Below, one piece after another: positions 1-6,644 of a stretch of 53,966 bases of DNA. How positions within the stretch are numbered: position 1 is the stretch's first letter; each line of letters begins with the position of its first letter. The notes beneath the pieces were generated by a model. It searched no databases, was not told the DNA's origin, and worked only from the letters and a program-made list of their open reading frames with translations. Origin of the DNA: Firmicutes bacterium UBA5227 (GTDB lineage Bacteria; Bacillota; Clostridia; Tissierellales; Sedimentibacteraceae); NCBI GenBank assembly GCA_002409285.1, contig DHUT01000053.1:3610-57575 (forward strand). Direction: 5' to 3'. Made by a program: the position numbers and the translations under genes.

Positions 1-22
1 ACAGCACCCGGCATTGGCATAT

Positions 23-622
23 TTAAGCTATTTCATCAAAGCGTGCCTTCATGCGGCTAATTTCATTTTCAAGAATTTCAATTCTGATGGTTAACAATTC
101 TTTTTCGTCCTTAAATTTTAATACTTCATCAATTTTATTGTTTAAATTTTGCTGTCCTTCAACAAGCAGACTGATATTTTTGCTTATATCGTTTTCAAGT
201 GTCATTTTAACTTCTTTAATATCAGATTTCAATTCGGTTCTTACATCTCCAATAGTGGAATAAACATTGCTGAATTCTTCCTGCATTGTAGAGTAAACAC
301 CATTAAATTTACTGTCTATATCTTTAAAACCGGCTTGCATCTCATTTCGTACATCATTGAGGTTGGCTTGCATTTCATTTCGTACATCATTGAGGTTGAT
401 TTGCATTTCATTCCGTACATCCTTAAACCCGGTTTGCATTTCATTTCGTACATCATTGAGGTTGATTTGCACTTCATTCCGTACATCCTTAAACCCGGTT
501 TGCATTTCATCTCGTATATCCCTGAGGTTGACTTGCACCTCATTCCGTACATCCTTAAAGTTGTTATCCATTTTATTATCTAATTTTGTGATTAATTCAA
601 TTATTTGTTCGGCTTTTTCCAT
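23..622 (-). CDS. hendecad-repeat coiled-coil protein (paralogue 1 of 3)
   Basis: I do not recognise a named family. The 199-residue protein starts MEKAEQIIELI behind GAGGAAG on the minus strand. Residues about 22-110 are 11-residue repeats of the type F/L-x-D-V-R-N-E-M/V-Q-x-x, with hydrophobic residues spaced 3-4-4. That is the hendecad pattern of a long, slightly right-handed helical coil. The tail (LENEISRMKARFDEIA) is nearly the same as that of the next gene, so the two are paralogues. There is no signal peptide, no membrane segment and no cysteine. It is the last gene of a four-gene minus-strand run headed by an XRE regulator. The DNA contains a nearly perfect 66-bp tandem duplication at 370-501, so repeat number probably varies between strains. 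Function unknown: filament, scaffold or phage-derived fibre are all possible. Confidence 0.8.
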   Translation of the reverse strand: MEKAEQIIELITKLDNKMDNNFKDVRNEVQVNLRDIRDEMQTGFKDVRNEVQINLNDVRNEMQTGFKDVRNEMQINLNDVRNEMQANLNDVRNEMQAGFKDIDSKFNGVYSTMQEEFSNVYSTIGDVRTELKSDIKEVKMTLENDISKNISLLVEGQQNLNNKIDEVLKFKDEKELLTIRIEILENEISRMKARFDEIA

Positions 623-655
623 ATCATACTTCCTCGTATTTTTTATATTAATTAA

Positions 656-1204
656 CTAAGCTATTTCATCAAGACGAGCCTTAATACGATTGACTTCATT
701 TTCAAGGATTGTTAATCTGATGAGCAATGTTTCTTTTTCATTTTCAATCTTTAATGCTTTGTCAAGTTTATTGCTTAAATCGCGATGTACTTCGGCGATT
801 ATCATGATATTTTTATTTGTAACATTTTCGAGTGTTATTTGAATATCCTTTATGTCCGACTTCATTTCTCTTGTTTCACACTTTACTCCATTAATTTCGG
901 TATGCAATTCAGCCATTTCAGAATGTACTTCAGTCAATCCAGTATTCATTTCAGTACGCAATTCAGCCATTTCAGAATGTACTTCAGCTATTTCATTATT
1001 CATTTCAGTACGTAATTCAGCCACCTCAGTATGTACTTCAGCCATTCCAGTATTCATTTCGGTACGCAATTCAGCTACTTCAGTATGTAATTCAGCAATT
1101 CCAGCATTGATTTCAGTATGTACTTCAGTGATTCTTGTATTTATTTCAGACATTTTGCTATTCATTTTTACTACAGCTTCTAATATTTGCTCGTTTTTGT
1201 CCAC
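656..1204 (-). CDS. 18-residue-repeat coiled-coil protein (paralogue 2 of 3), GTG start
   Basis: A 182-residue coiled-coil protein of unknown function. I place the start at GTG 1204 rather than the ATG at 1237. GAGAGGG lies about 8 nt upstream of that GTG, and the resulting start (M)DKNEQILEAV aligns with MADNEQMLELM and MEKAEQIIELI of the flanking paralogues. The middle is four or more 18-residue units (x-A-E-V-H-T/S-E-V/M-A-E-L-R-T-E-M-N-x-G). Their hydrophobic spacing is 3-4-3-4-4, a heptad plus a hendecad, which gives a nearly straight helix. The C-terminal 16 residues match paralogue 1 almost exactly (LENEVNRIKARLDEIA). It is soluble and Cys-poor, and sits 33 nt upstream of paralogue 1 in the same operon. 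Confidence 0.78.
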   Translation of the reverse strand: MDKNEQILEAVVKMNSKMSEINTRITEVHTEINAGIAELHTEVAELRTEMNTGMAEVHTEVAELRTEMNNEIAEVHSEMAELRTEMNTGLTEVHSEMAELHTEINGVKCETREMKSDIKDIQITLENVTNKNIMIIAEVHRDLSNKLDKALKIENEKETLLIRLTILENEVNRIKARLDEIA

Positions 1205-1261
1205 TTTTTCCACCCTCTCATGATAATTTGGGAACATGTTGTTGGTATAAATTGTATTTTC

Positions 1262-1738
1262 TTACTGTATTCTTCGAAGAATGATTTCTTCATGCTTGGA
1301 TACTTCTTTCTCAACTCTTTCAAGAATATCAGCATTCTGTTTATATCCGTCAAACAGAACTGAAAGTTTCTTGCCATGCTCTTCTTCAATTTTCAATACT
1401 GTTTTTTTGACATCGTTGGTAGTCTTGTCTATTTCGATTACTTTGTTTGTCAATATTCCCACTTGATTTGTCAGTTCGTTCATATCACCTTTGAACCCGT
1501 TCATATCGTCTTTTAGTGCACTTATGTCATTTTTCATTTCACGTATTTCTGAATATACGTTTTTAAATTCAGAATTTACGCCTTGGAAACCGTTGCGCAT
1601 TTCAGAATAAACATTTTTGAATTCAGAATTTACGTTATTAAAACCATCCCTCATTTCAGTATATACGTTATTAAAACCATCCTGCATTTCAGCATACATC
1701 TTATTCATTAATTCAAGCATTTGTTCATTGTCGGCCAT
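1262..1738 (-). CDS. hendecad-repeat coiled-coil protein (paralogue 3 of 3)
   Basis: A 158-residue coiled-coil protein of unknown function. The start is ATG 1738, nine bases after a strong AAGGAGG; an upstream in-frame ATG at 1783 has no such site. The N-terminus MADNEQMLELMNKM matches the other two paralogues. Residues about 18-75 are repeats of F-N-N-V-Y-T-E-M-R-D-G and longer 18-residue variants (FKNVYSEMRNGFQGVNSE). A plainer charged coil follows, ending in EEIILRRIQ. The C-terminal tail differs from the other two paralogues, so this is the most diverged member. It is the first structural gene after the XRE regulator and shares its orientation; the gap from the regulator's stop to this start is 66 nt. 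Confidence 0.8.
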   Translation of the reverse strand: MADNEQMLELMNKMYAEMQDGFNNVYTEMRDGFNNVNSEFKNVYSEMRNGFQGVNSEFKNVYSEIREMKNDISALKDDMNGFKGDMNELTNQVGILTNKVIEIDKTTNDVKKTVLKIEEEHGKKLSVLFDGYKQNADILERVEKEVSKHEEIILRRIQ

Positions 1739-1804
1739 TATGTGTTTCCTCCTTTTCATATTTATATTTGTAACGCTCATCATATTGAAGTCCGCCCATA
1801 TAGC

Positions 1805-2194
1805 CTATTTATATTCAGTTGTCATGTCTTTTTCAGCCACACTTTCGGCCAAATCCTGCTTTTGCTCATACAGCACAGTTACTTTGGATTTTAGTTCAAA
1901 CCCAAGGGTGAGCCTAACTATGTTCTGTTTAGTTAATTCTGCTTTATCGTATTCAAGGGCTACTTGGATAGCTTCCGGGGAAAGCTGGGTTTGTGGGTCG
2001 TTTGTTCCCAATAAATAATTTGCAGATATGTCAAGAACATTGCATATTAATTCTATTGTATCTGGATCAGGTTTGTTTTGGTCATTTTCCCAATTGCTTA
2101 CAGAGTTGTGTTTTGCGCCTATTGCTTCTGCTAATTCTTTTTGAGTATATTTTTTGTTTTTTCTTGCAAATTTTAATTTTTGACCAAAAGTCAT
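1805..2194 (-). CDS. XRE-family transcriptional regulator
   Basis: A 129-residue DNA-binding protein. Residues 3-60 form a Cro/C1-type helix-turn-helix: the recognition region QKELAEAIGAKHNSVSNWE is followed by DLDISANYLLG-like helix 4/5 residues, here NVLDISANYLLG. The rest is a short charged helical tail without a peptidase or cupin domain, so it is a simple repressor rather than LexA- or CI-like. AGAAGGAG precedes the ATG. It heads the operon of three coiled-coil genes. Its own promoter holds two TTTCGAA elements 21 bp apart, suggesting autorepression of the whole operon. The inducer is unknown. Confidence 0.88.
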   Translation of the reverse strand: MTFGQKLKFARKNKKYTQKELAEAIGAKHNSVSNWENDQNKPDPDTIELICNVLDISANYLLGTNDPQTQLSPEAIQVALEYDKAELTKQNIVRLTLGFELKSKVTVLYEQKQDLAESVAEKDMTTEYK

Positions 2195-2236
2195 AATATC
2201 TGCTCCTTCTAATCTATCATATTAAATATTATATAA

Positions 2237-2280
2237 ATAATACCACATTATTTCGAATATGTAAAGATAAATTTCGAAAT
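2237..2280 (-). promoter_or_regulatory. promoter and paired TTTCGAA operators of the XRE/coiled-coil operon
   Basis: Read on the minus strand, TTTACA (2265-2260) and TATTAT (2242-2237) are separated by exactly 17 bp. A TTCGAA palindrome (inside TTTCGAA at 2251-2257) lies between them. A second, ATTTCGAAAT (2271-2280), lies just upstream, 21 bp or two helical turns away. This geometry suits cooperative binding of XRE dimers that would block RNA polymerase. Confidence 0.6.
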
Positions 2281-2380
2281 TATGAAAATATTTTTTTATT
2301 TTTGTTTTTAAATAACAAATAATAATTGAATTGAAAATATGAGGGGTACATCTATTTGTCATGAGTTAGCAAAAGGGTAT

Positions 2381-2427
2381 TTTTATATTGTATTATTAAT
2401 CTGAAAAGGTTATAATACAATATAAAA
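2381..2427. repeat. AT-rich inverted repeat, 16-bp perfect arms
   Basis: TTTTATATTGTATTAT at 2381-2396 is the exact reverse complement of 2412-2427, with a 15-nt loop between. It lies in the divergent spacer between the XRE operon and gltX. It lacks the GC-rich stem of a terminator. It could be an operator, a remnant of a transposable-element end, or an RNA hairpin. Confidence 0.6.
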
Positions 2428-2515
2428 TAGACGTCTTGAAGTTATAATTGCTACAGAAACTGGACTTCGGTTCACCTATGGATTACTGCCATATATTGAG
2501 GGACCGGTGAGTTTA

Positions 2516-2619
2516 ATACTGACAATTTTAAAATGCGTGCAAATATTTGTCCGTAACATAGGATCAGTATATAATACTAATTCACTTCAAGGGAAATATT
2601 TAATGTGAATTAGTATTAT
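2516..2619 (+). repeat. structured intergenic repeat, copy 1 (upstream of gltX)
   Basis: A block of about 104 nt that recurs at 9547-9644 with roughly 85-90% identity. It holds two inverted repeats. The first has arms ATACTGA (2516-2522) and TCAGTAT (2564-2570), enclosing a smaller hairpin around GCAAATATTTGT. The second is a 15-bp perfect stem ATAATACTAATTCAC (2571-2585) with 2605-2619. The rest of the 2195-2672 spacer holds the XRE promoter, the AT-rich inverted repeat and nothing else I can name. The copy ends about 50 nt before the gltX start codon, on the same strand as gltX. It may be an RNA leader or a small non-autonomous mobile repeat. Confidence 0.7.
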
Positions 2620-2672
2620 TTAAACATACCGTCCTTTTTATTAACAATAAATTAATTAATCGGAGGATAAAA

Positions 2673-4319
2673 ATGGATTATAAAAAGTTAGCTGATATGT
2701 TGTTTCCTGATATTAATGAAACAGTGGATTATTATGAAAATGAAATTTTTCCACAAAGAAATCTGCCGGAAGGAGCAAAAGTTACGAGACTGGGACCCAG
2801 TCCTACGGGATTTATCCACTTGGGAAACCTGTACGGCGCTTTTGTGGACGAGAGGCTGGCTCATCAAAGCGAAGGAGTGTTTTTTCTACGTATAGAGGAT
2901 ACAGATGAGAAGCGTAAAGTTGATGGAGCCGTAGAAACAATTATTTCATCTCTCAAATATTTTGGGCTGAACTTTGATGAAGGTGCATTGCTTGATGGGG
3001 AAAAAGGAAGCTATGGACCATATTATCAAAGTGAAAGAGGAAAAATATATCAGTGTGTGGCAAAATATCTTGTGGAACAGGGAAGGGCATATCCGTGTTT
3101 CTGTACCGAAGAAGAGCTGGAAGAAATAAGGAAGCTGCAGTCGGAACAAACGGTAAATACAGGATACTACGGAAAGTGGGCGAGAGACAGAAATCTGACA
3201 TTGGAAGAAGTACAATCTCGCCTGGATAACAATGAAGAATTTGTTATCAGGTTTAAATCAATGGGGACAGAAGAGGGAACCTTTGAAATAGACGATGCCA
3301 TAAGGGGAAGACTGGTAATACATGAGAATTATCAGGATTCTGTAATTTTAAAAGCCAACGGAATTCCCACATATCATTTTGCTCATGTTGTAGACGACCA
3401 TTTAATGAGAGTTACTCATGTGGTAAGGGGAGAAGAATGGCTTTCAACACTTCCAATACATTATGAAATTTTTACAACATTAGGTTGGAAGGTTCCTGTT
3501 TACTGCCATACAGCACATTTAATGAAAATGGATAACGGCTCAAAGAGAAAGCTTTCCAAAAGAAAGGATCCTGAGCTTGGACTTGGATACTATATGGATT
3601 TGGGATATCATCCTGCGGCTGTGAGAGAGTATTTGCTGACAATTCTGAATTCGAACTATGAAGAATGGAGAATGCAAAATCCTGACATCCCGGCTGAAGA
3701 ATTCGAATTTACACTGGAGAAGATGAGCAATTCAGGGGCTCTGTTTGATTTGGATAAATTAAATAATATAAGCAAGGATGTGCTGTTGAAGGTTCCTGCC
3801 GAAGAAATTTATGAGTTCTTATTGAGCTGGGCAAGAGAACACAAGACTGAAATAGTAAATATTCTTGAAGATAACAAACAATCTGTTATTAAACTGCTTT
3901 CAGTAGGAAGAAGCGGTGACAAACCGAGAAAGGATCTGATGTATTGTCAGCAGATATTTAACTTTATTAGTTATTTCTTTGATGAATATTTTGAAATAGT
4001 TGAAAGCTATCCTGAAAATATAAATACTGAAGAGGCTAAGAAGCTTCTTAAGGCGTATCTGGAAACCTACGACCACGGTGATGACCAAAGCCAGTGGTTT
4101 GAAAAAATCAGAGTGATATCACAGGAAAGCGGCTATGCCGCAAAACCAAAGGACTTTAAGAAAAACCCGGATATGTACAAGGGTCATGTGGGCGATGTCA
4201 GTTCAGTCATAAGAATTGCCGTTGTGGGAAGAGCATCATCACCAGATGTATGGGAACTTCAGCAAATTATGGGAGAAGAAAAGGTAAGAAGAAGAATCGA
4301 AAAGGCAATCATTGAATAG
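2673..4319 (+). CDS. gltX: glutamate--tRNA ligase (class I, divergent long form)
   Basis: Charges tRNA-Glu with glutamate in the cytoplasm. The 548-residue protein carries the class Ic signature GPSPTGFIHLGNLYG (residues 41-55, the HIGH equivalent), FLRIEDTD (71-78), the acceptor-binding VVRGEEWL (250-257) and the KMSKS equivalent KLSKR (293-297), then a helical anticodon-binding half. It is longer than the usual bacterial enzyme of about 480-490 residues and has an extra N-terminal 35 residues before the catalytic fold. I take it as the variant GluRS type found in Clostridia rather than GlnRS. The start is supported by CGGAGGA. No T-box was recognised upstream; instead the spacer carries the structured repeat. 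The HAD gene follows on the same strand after about 60 nt. Confidence 0.9.
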   Translation: MDYKKLADMLFPDINETVDYYENEIFPQRNLPEGAKVTRLGPSPTGFIHLGNLYGAFVDERLAHQSEGVFFLRIEDTDEKRKVDGAVETIISSLKYFGLNFDEGALLDGEKGSYGPYYQSERGKIYQCVAKYLVEQGRAYPCFCTEEELEEIRKLQSEQTVNTGYYGKWARDRNLTLEEVQSRLDNNEEFVIRFKSMGTEEGTFEIDDAIRGRLVIHENYQDSVILKANGIPTYHFAHVVDDHLMRVTHVVRGEEWLSTLPIHYEIFTTLGWKVPVYCHTAHLMKMDNGSKRKLSKRKDPELGLGYYMDLGYHPAAVREYLLTILNSNYEEWRMQNPDIPAEEFEFTLEKMSNSGALFDLDKLNNISKDVLLKVPAEEIYEFLLSWAREHKTEIVNILEDNKQSVIKLLSVGRSGDKPRKDLMYCQQIFNFISYFFDEYFEIVESYPENINTEEAKKLLKAYLETYDHGDDQSQWFEKIRVISQESGYAAKPKDFKKNPDMYKGHVGDVSSVIRIAVVGRASSPDVWELQQIMGEEKVRRRIEKAIIE

Positions 4320-4378
4320 CACGTGTAATTCTAAGTATAAACAGATTCACGTAATTACTACTATGAAAGCGAGAAACT

Positions 4379-5020
4379 ATGACATATTCGCATATAATTT
4401 GGGACTTTAACGGAACTATACTGGATGATGTTGTGGCAGGCATAAAAAGCGAAAATGTTCTGCTGTCCAGAAGAAGTATGCCTCTCATTGACAGCTTGGA
4501 GCAATATCACAGATATTTTTGCTTCCCAATAATTGAATACTATAAGAAGCTTGGTCATGATTTTGATAAAGAGGATTATAATGACCTGGCTATTGAATGG
4601 GTTACGGAGTATTTGAAATTTTCAAAGGAATCTAAGCTGAATGAAGGGATAACAGAAGCCCTTGACAGATTTAAGAAAGAGGGATGCTGTCAGCTTATTT
4701 TGTCAGCTTCTGAAAAGCAGATGCTTACAAATCAAGTAAGAGGACTTGGAATATATGAGTACTTTGATGAAATACTTGGGCTTGACAATATTCATGCAAA
4801 CAGCAAGGTGGAAATGGCAATGGAATGGGTTGAACTGAGGAAGCCGTCCAAGTCACTTTTTATCGGGGATACAACACATGATTATGAAGTCGCCTGTTCT
4901 ATAAATGCCGATTGTGTTCTCGTAGCAAGGGGGCACCAGAACAGAGATACACTCCTGAAATGTGAAATTCCTGTATTTGATACATTTTATGAAATGCTCA
5001 GCTATGTAGAAGAGCAGTAG
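4379..5020 (+). CDS. HAD-superfamily hydrolase (phosphoglycolate-phosphatase-like)
   Basis: A 213-residue cytoplasmic HAD phosphatase with a cap domain (about residues 18-85). Motif I is IIWDFNGTILDD: D9 is the expected nucleophile. The second position, normally an Asp acting as acid/base, is Asn 11; this DFNGT form recurs in a clostridial subgroup from memory, so it is a family feature rather than a lesion. Motif II is LILSAS, and motif IV is SLFIGDTTHDYEVA. The substrate is unknown. The start has only a weak site (AAAGCGAG). It probably shares transcription with gltX; a hairpin with a T-run at 5071-5109 follows. Confidence 0.82.
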   Translation: MTYSHIIWDFNGTILDDVVAGIKSENVLLSRRSMPLIDSLEQYHRYFCFPIIEYYKKLGHDFDKEDYNDLAIEWVTEYLKFSKESKLNEGITEALDRFKKEGCCQLILSASEKQMLTNQVRGLGIYEYFDEILGLDNIHANSKVEMAMEWVELRKPSKSLFIGDTTHDYEVACSINADCVLVARGHQNRDTLLKCEIPVFDTFYEMLSYVEEQ

Positions 5021-5070
5021 GCATATCGTATGTTGTTATTAAAACTAAAAATAGCTATGATAATTAAACA

Positions 5071-5109
5071 GGGGTTGTTGAACTGATAAATCAGGGCAAT
5101 ACCCTTTTT
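5071..5109 (+). terminator. probable terminator after the HAD gene
   Basis: An imperfect hairpin: GGGGTTG pairs with CAATACCC around an inner CTGATAAATCAG, followed by TTTTT at 5105-5109. Confidence 0.5.
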
Positions 5110-5231
5110 GTATGCTTTACTCCAGTTCTTATTGACAGCTTGCAATTTTATGTGAATAGTATTGCACATATAAAATTATGAACCGGCTTTAAGCCTAGTT
5201 TGCACAAAAAGCGCGTATATTTGTATTCTTG

Positions 5232-5260
5232 TACACTTAATTATTTTAAATCATACAATA
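5232..5260 (+). promoter_or_regulatory. sigma-K-like (mother-cell sporulation) promoter
   Basis: TACAC at 5232-5236 gives the AC-type -35. After 16 bp comes CATACAATA at 5252-5260, matching the CATA-n3-TA -10 known for sigma-K. It lies about 40 nt upstream of the collagen-like gene and fits late mother-cell expression of a spore surface protein. Confidence 0.55.
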
Positions 5261-5300
5261 GTAGTAGCTTTATATAAATTTTAAAATGAAGGTGAAAAAT

Positions 5301-6593
5301 ATGAGCAATATTGCTTTGCAAATAGAGCGTTTAATTGAAGGTGTCATAAATGCTGGAGAAAATGTCATCTTTGATAATGTGCTATATTCATCAGGTAATA
5401 TTTCGTACACTCCTGCCACAGGTGTAATTACATTTAATGAGGCAGGAAGGTATGTATTTGACTGGTGGGTTGCGACACAGTCGGGAGTAGGTACAAGCAA
5501 TGCTATTTTTGCGGTAACGTCATCTCAGGGAGACATATTGTATGGAAATTTACCGGCAAAGATAGGGGAAATTGTTGGTGCTGGAATTGTTGATGTAATA
5601 ACGGCTCCGGCTACTGCACAACTATCGTATCAGGGAACAGGAAGTGCATTTTATGCTTCAACTCTGCCTGTGAAGGCTACCTTGGTTGTTGTGGAAGATG
5701 ATATAGTTAGTGAAGGTCCTACAGGTCCCACAGGAGCGACAGGAGCAACAGGTGCAACAGGAGAAACGGGACCAACGGGACCGGCAGGAGATACAGGTCC
5801 TACAGGACCGACAGGAGAAACAGGACCTACAGGACCGACTGGAGACACAGGTCCAACTGGTGCAACTGGAACTATTGAGCCAAATCCATTTAATGTATAT
5901 GTTCAGGCAGGAGCAGCAGGTGGAGATGGAACACAGGCAGAACCATTTGGAACAATACAGGAAGGCATAGCTGCTGTATCGCCGGGAGGAACCGTTAACG
6001 TGCTGGCAGGAACCTACCCAATAACTGCCCAAGTATTAATCAACAAGGCAGACGTAACATTGAAGGGATATCCAAACACATTGATAATCCTGGAGGCGGC
6101 GGTAATCCCATTTCTTGTCACAGGAAGCGGGGTAACTTTAAGAGGACTGACTATCACCAGTGATATTCCCTATGCTGTTGAATTTATACAATTTGCCGGA
6201 ACAAATCATAAGCTTATTGAAAATGTAATTTTTGGTCCCGTTCAGGCAGGTCCATCATCGGGCTGGGTGGTAAACAGAGGGTTTGTTTCACAGGGAAATG
6301 TGACAGATTTAATGGTTCAGAACAATGTTTTTTATTCCATGAGACAGCCTGCATATTTAAATCCCAACTCAACGGGGCATATTGTTGATAATGTAGTTTA
6401 CAGCACACGTGGATGGGTTGTAGATGGAGCAATATTTGTATTCTCGGGAAATTCCTGGGGGATTCCGGAAAATACAGAGGACGACGGTGCGGATATTGCA
6501 CTTCTGGTTGGCACCATTACCGGTGCACCCTATGACCCAACAACAGCTTTGTCTGAGAATAACAGTATGGCTGCAATAAGCGACCAAAGATAA
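5301..6593 (+). CDS. collagen-like spore surface protein with BclA-C-like and beta-helix domains
   Basis: A 430-residue protein; start ATG 5301 because GAAGGTG sits six bases upstream, while the ATG at 5286 has none. Residues about 1-135 resemble the TNF/C1q-like BclA C-terminal domain (ISYTPATGVITFNEAGRYVF, then a YASTLPVKATLVVVE-type last strand). Residues 139-190 are about 17 Gly-x-Thr collagen triplets (GPT, GAT, GET, GDT). Residues about 195-430 look like a right-handed beta-helix opening with YVQAGAAGGDGTQAEPFGTI and repeating V-T-L-x-G strands, as in pectate-lyase folds. In BclA proteins the globular domain normally follows the collagen, so this order is unusual. There is no signal peptide, as expected for a mother-cell coat or exosporium protein, and the sigma-K-like promoter agrees. 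An adhesin or polysaccharide-binding role is inference. Confidence 0.8.
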   Translation: MSNIALQIERLIEGVINAGENVIFDNVLYSSGNISYTPATGVITFNEAGRYVFDWWVATQSGVGTSNAIFAVTSSQGDILYGNLPAKIGEIVGAGIVDVITAPATAQLSYQGTGSAFYASTLPVKATLVVVEDDIVSEGPTGPTGATGATGATGETGPTGPAGDTGPTGPTGETGPTGPTGDTGPTGATGTIEPNPFNVYVQAGAAGGDGTQAEPFGTIQEGIAAVSPGGTVNVLAGTYPITAQVLINKADVTLKGYPNTLIILEAAVIPFLVTGSGVTLRGLTITSDIPYAVEFIQFAGTNHKLIENVIFGPVQAGPSSGWVVNRGFVSQGNVTDLMVQNNVFYSMRQPAYLNPNSTGHIVDNVVYSTRGWVVDGAIFVFSGNSWGIPENTEDDGADIALLVGTITGAPYDPTTALSENNSMAAISDQR

Positions 6594-6595
6594 AA

Positions 6596-6640
6596 CAAGC
6601 CTGATTTTTGCATGATGCGGGAATCAGGCTTGTTTTTTTG
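6596..6640. terminator. bidirectional terminator between the collagen-like gene and feoB
   Basis: ACAAGCCTGATT (6596-6607) pairs with AATCAGGCTTGT (6623-6634), followed by TTTTTT. It lies between convergent genes; the A-rich left flank serves the minus strand. Confidence 0.85.
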
Positions 6641-6644
6641 GTGA

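Noticed and set aside
340..560. CRISPR-like array of short repeats
   Set aside because: The 33-bp units run head to tail without unique spacers, keep the reading frame and encode a hendecad coil; it is a coding repeat.
2430..2520. T-box riboswitch upstream of gltX
   Set aside because: GGGACCGGTGAG looked suggestive, but there is no T-box core, specifier loop or antiterminator/terminator pair.
5651..6032. antisense ORFs across the collagen region
   Set aside because: They are mirror frames of the Gly-x-Thr triplets, low in complexity and without ribosome sites.
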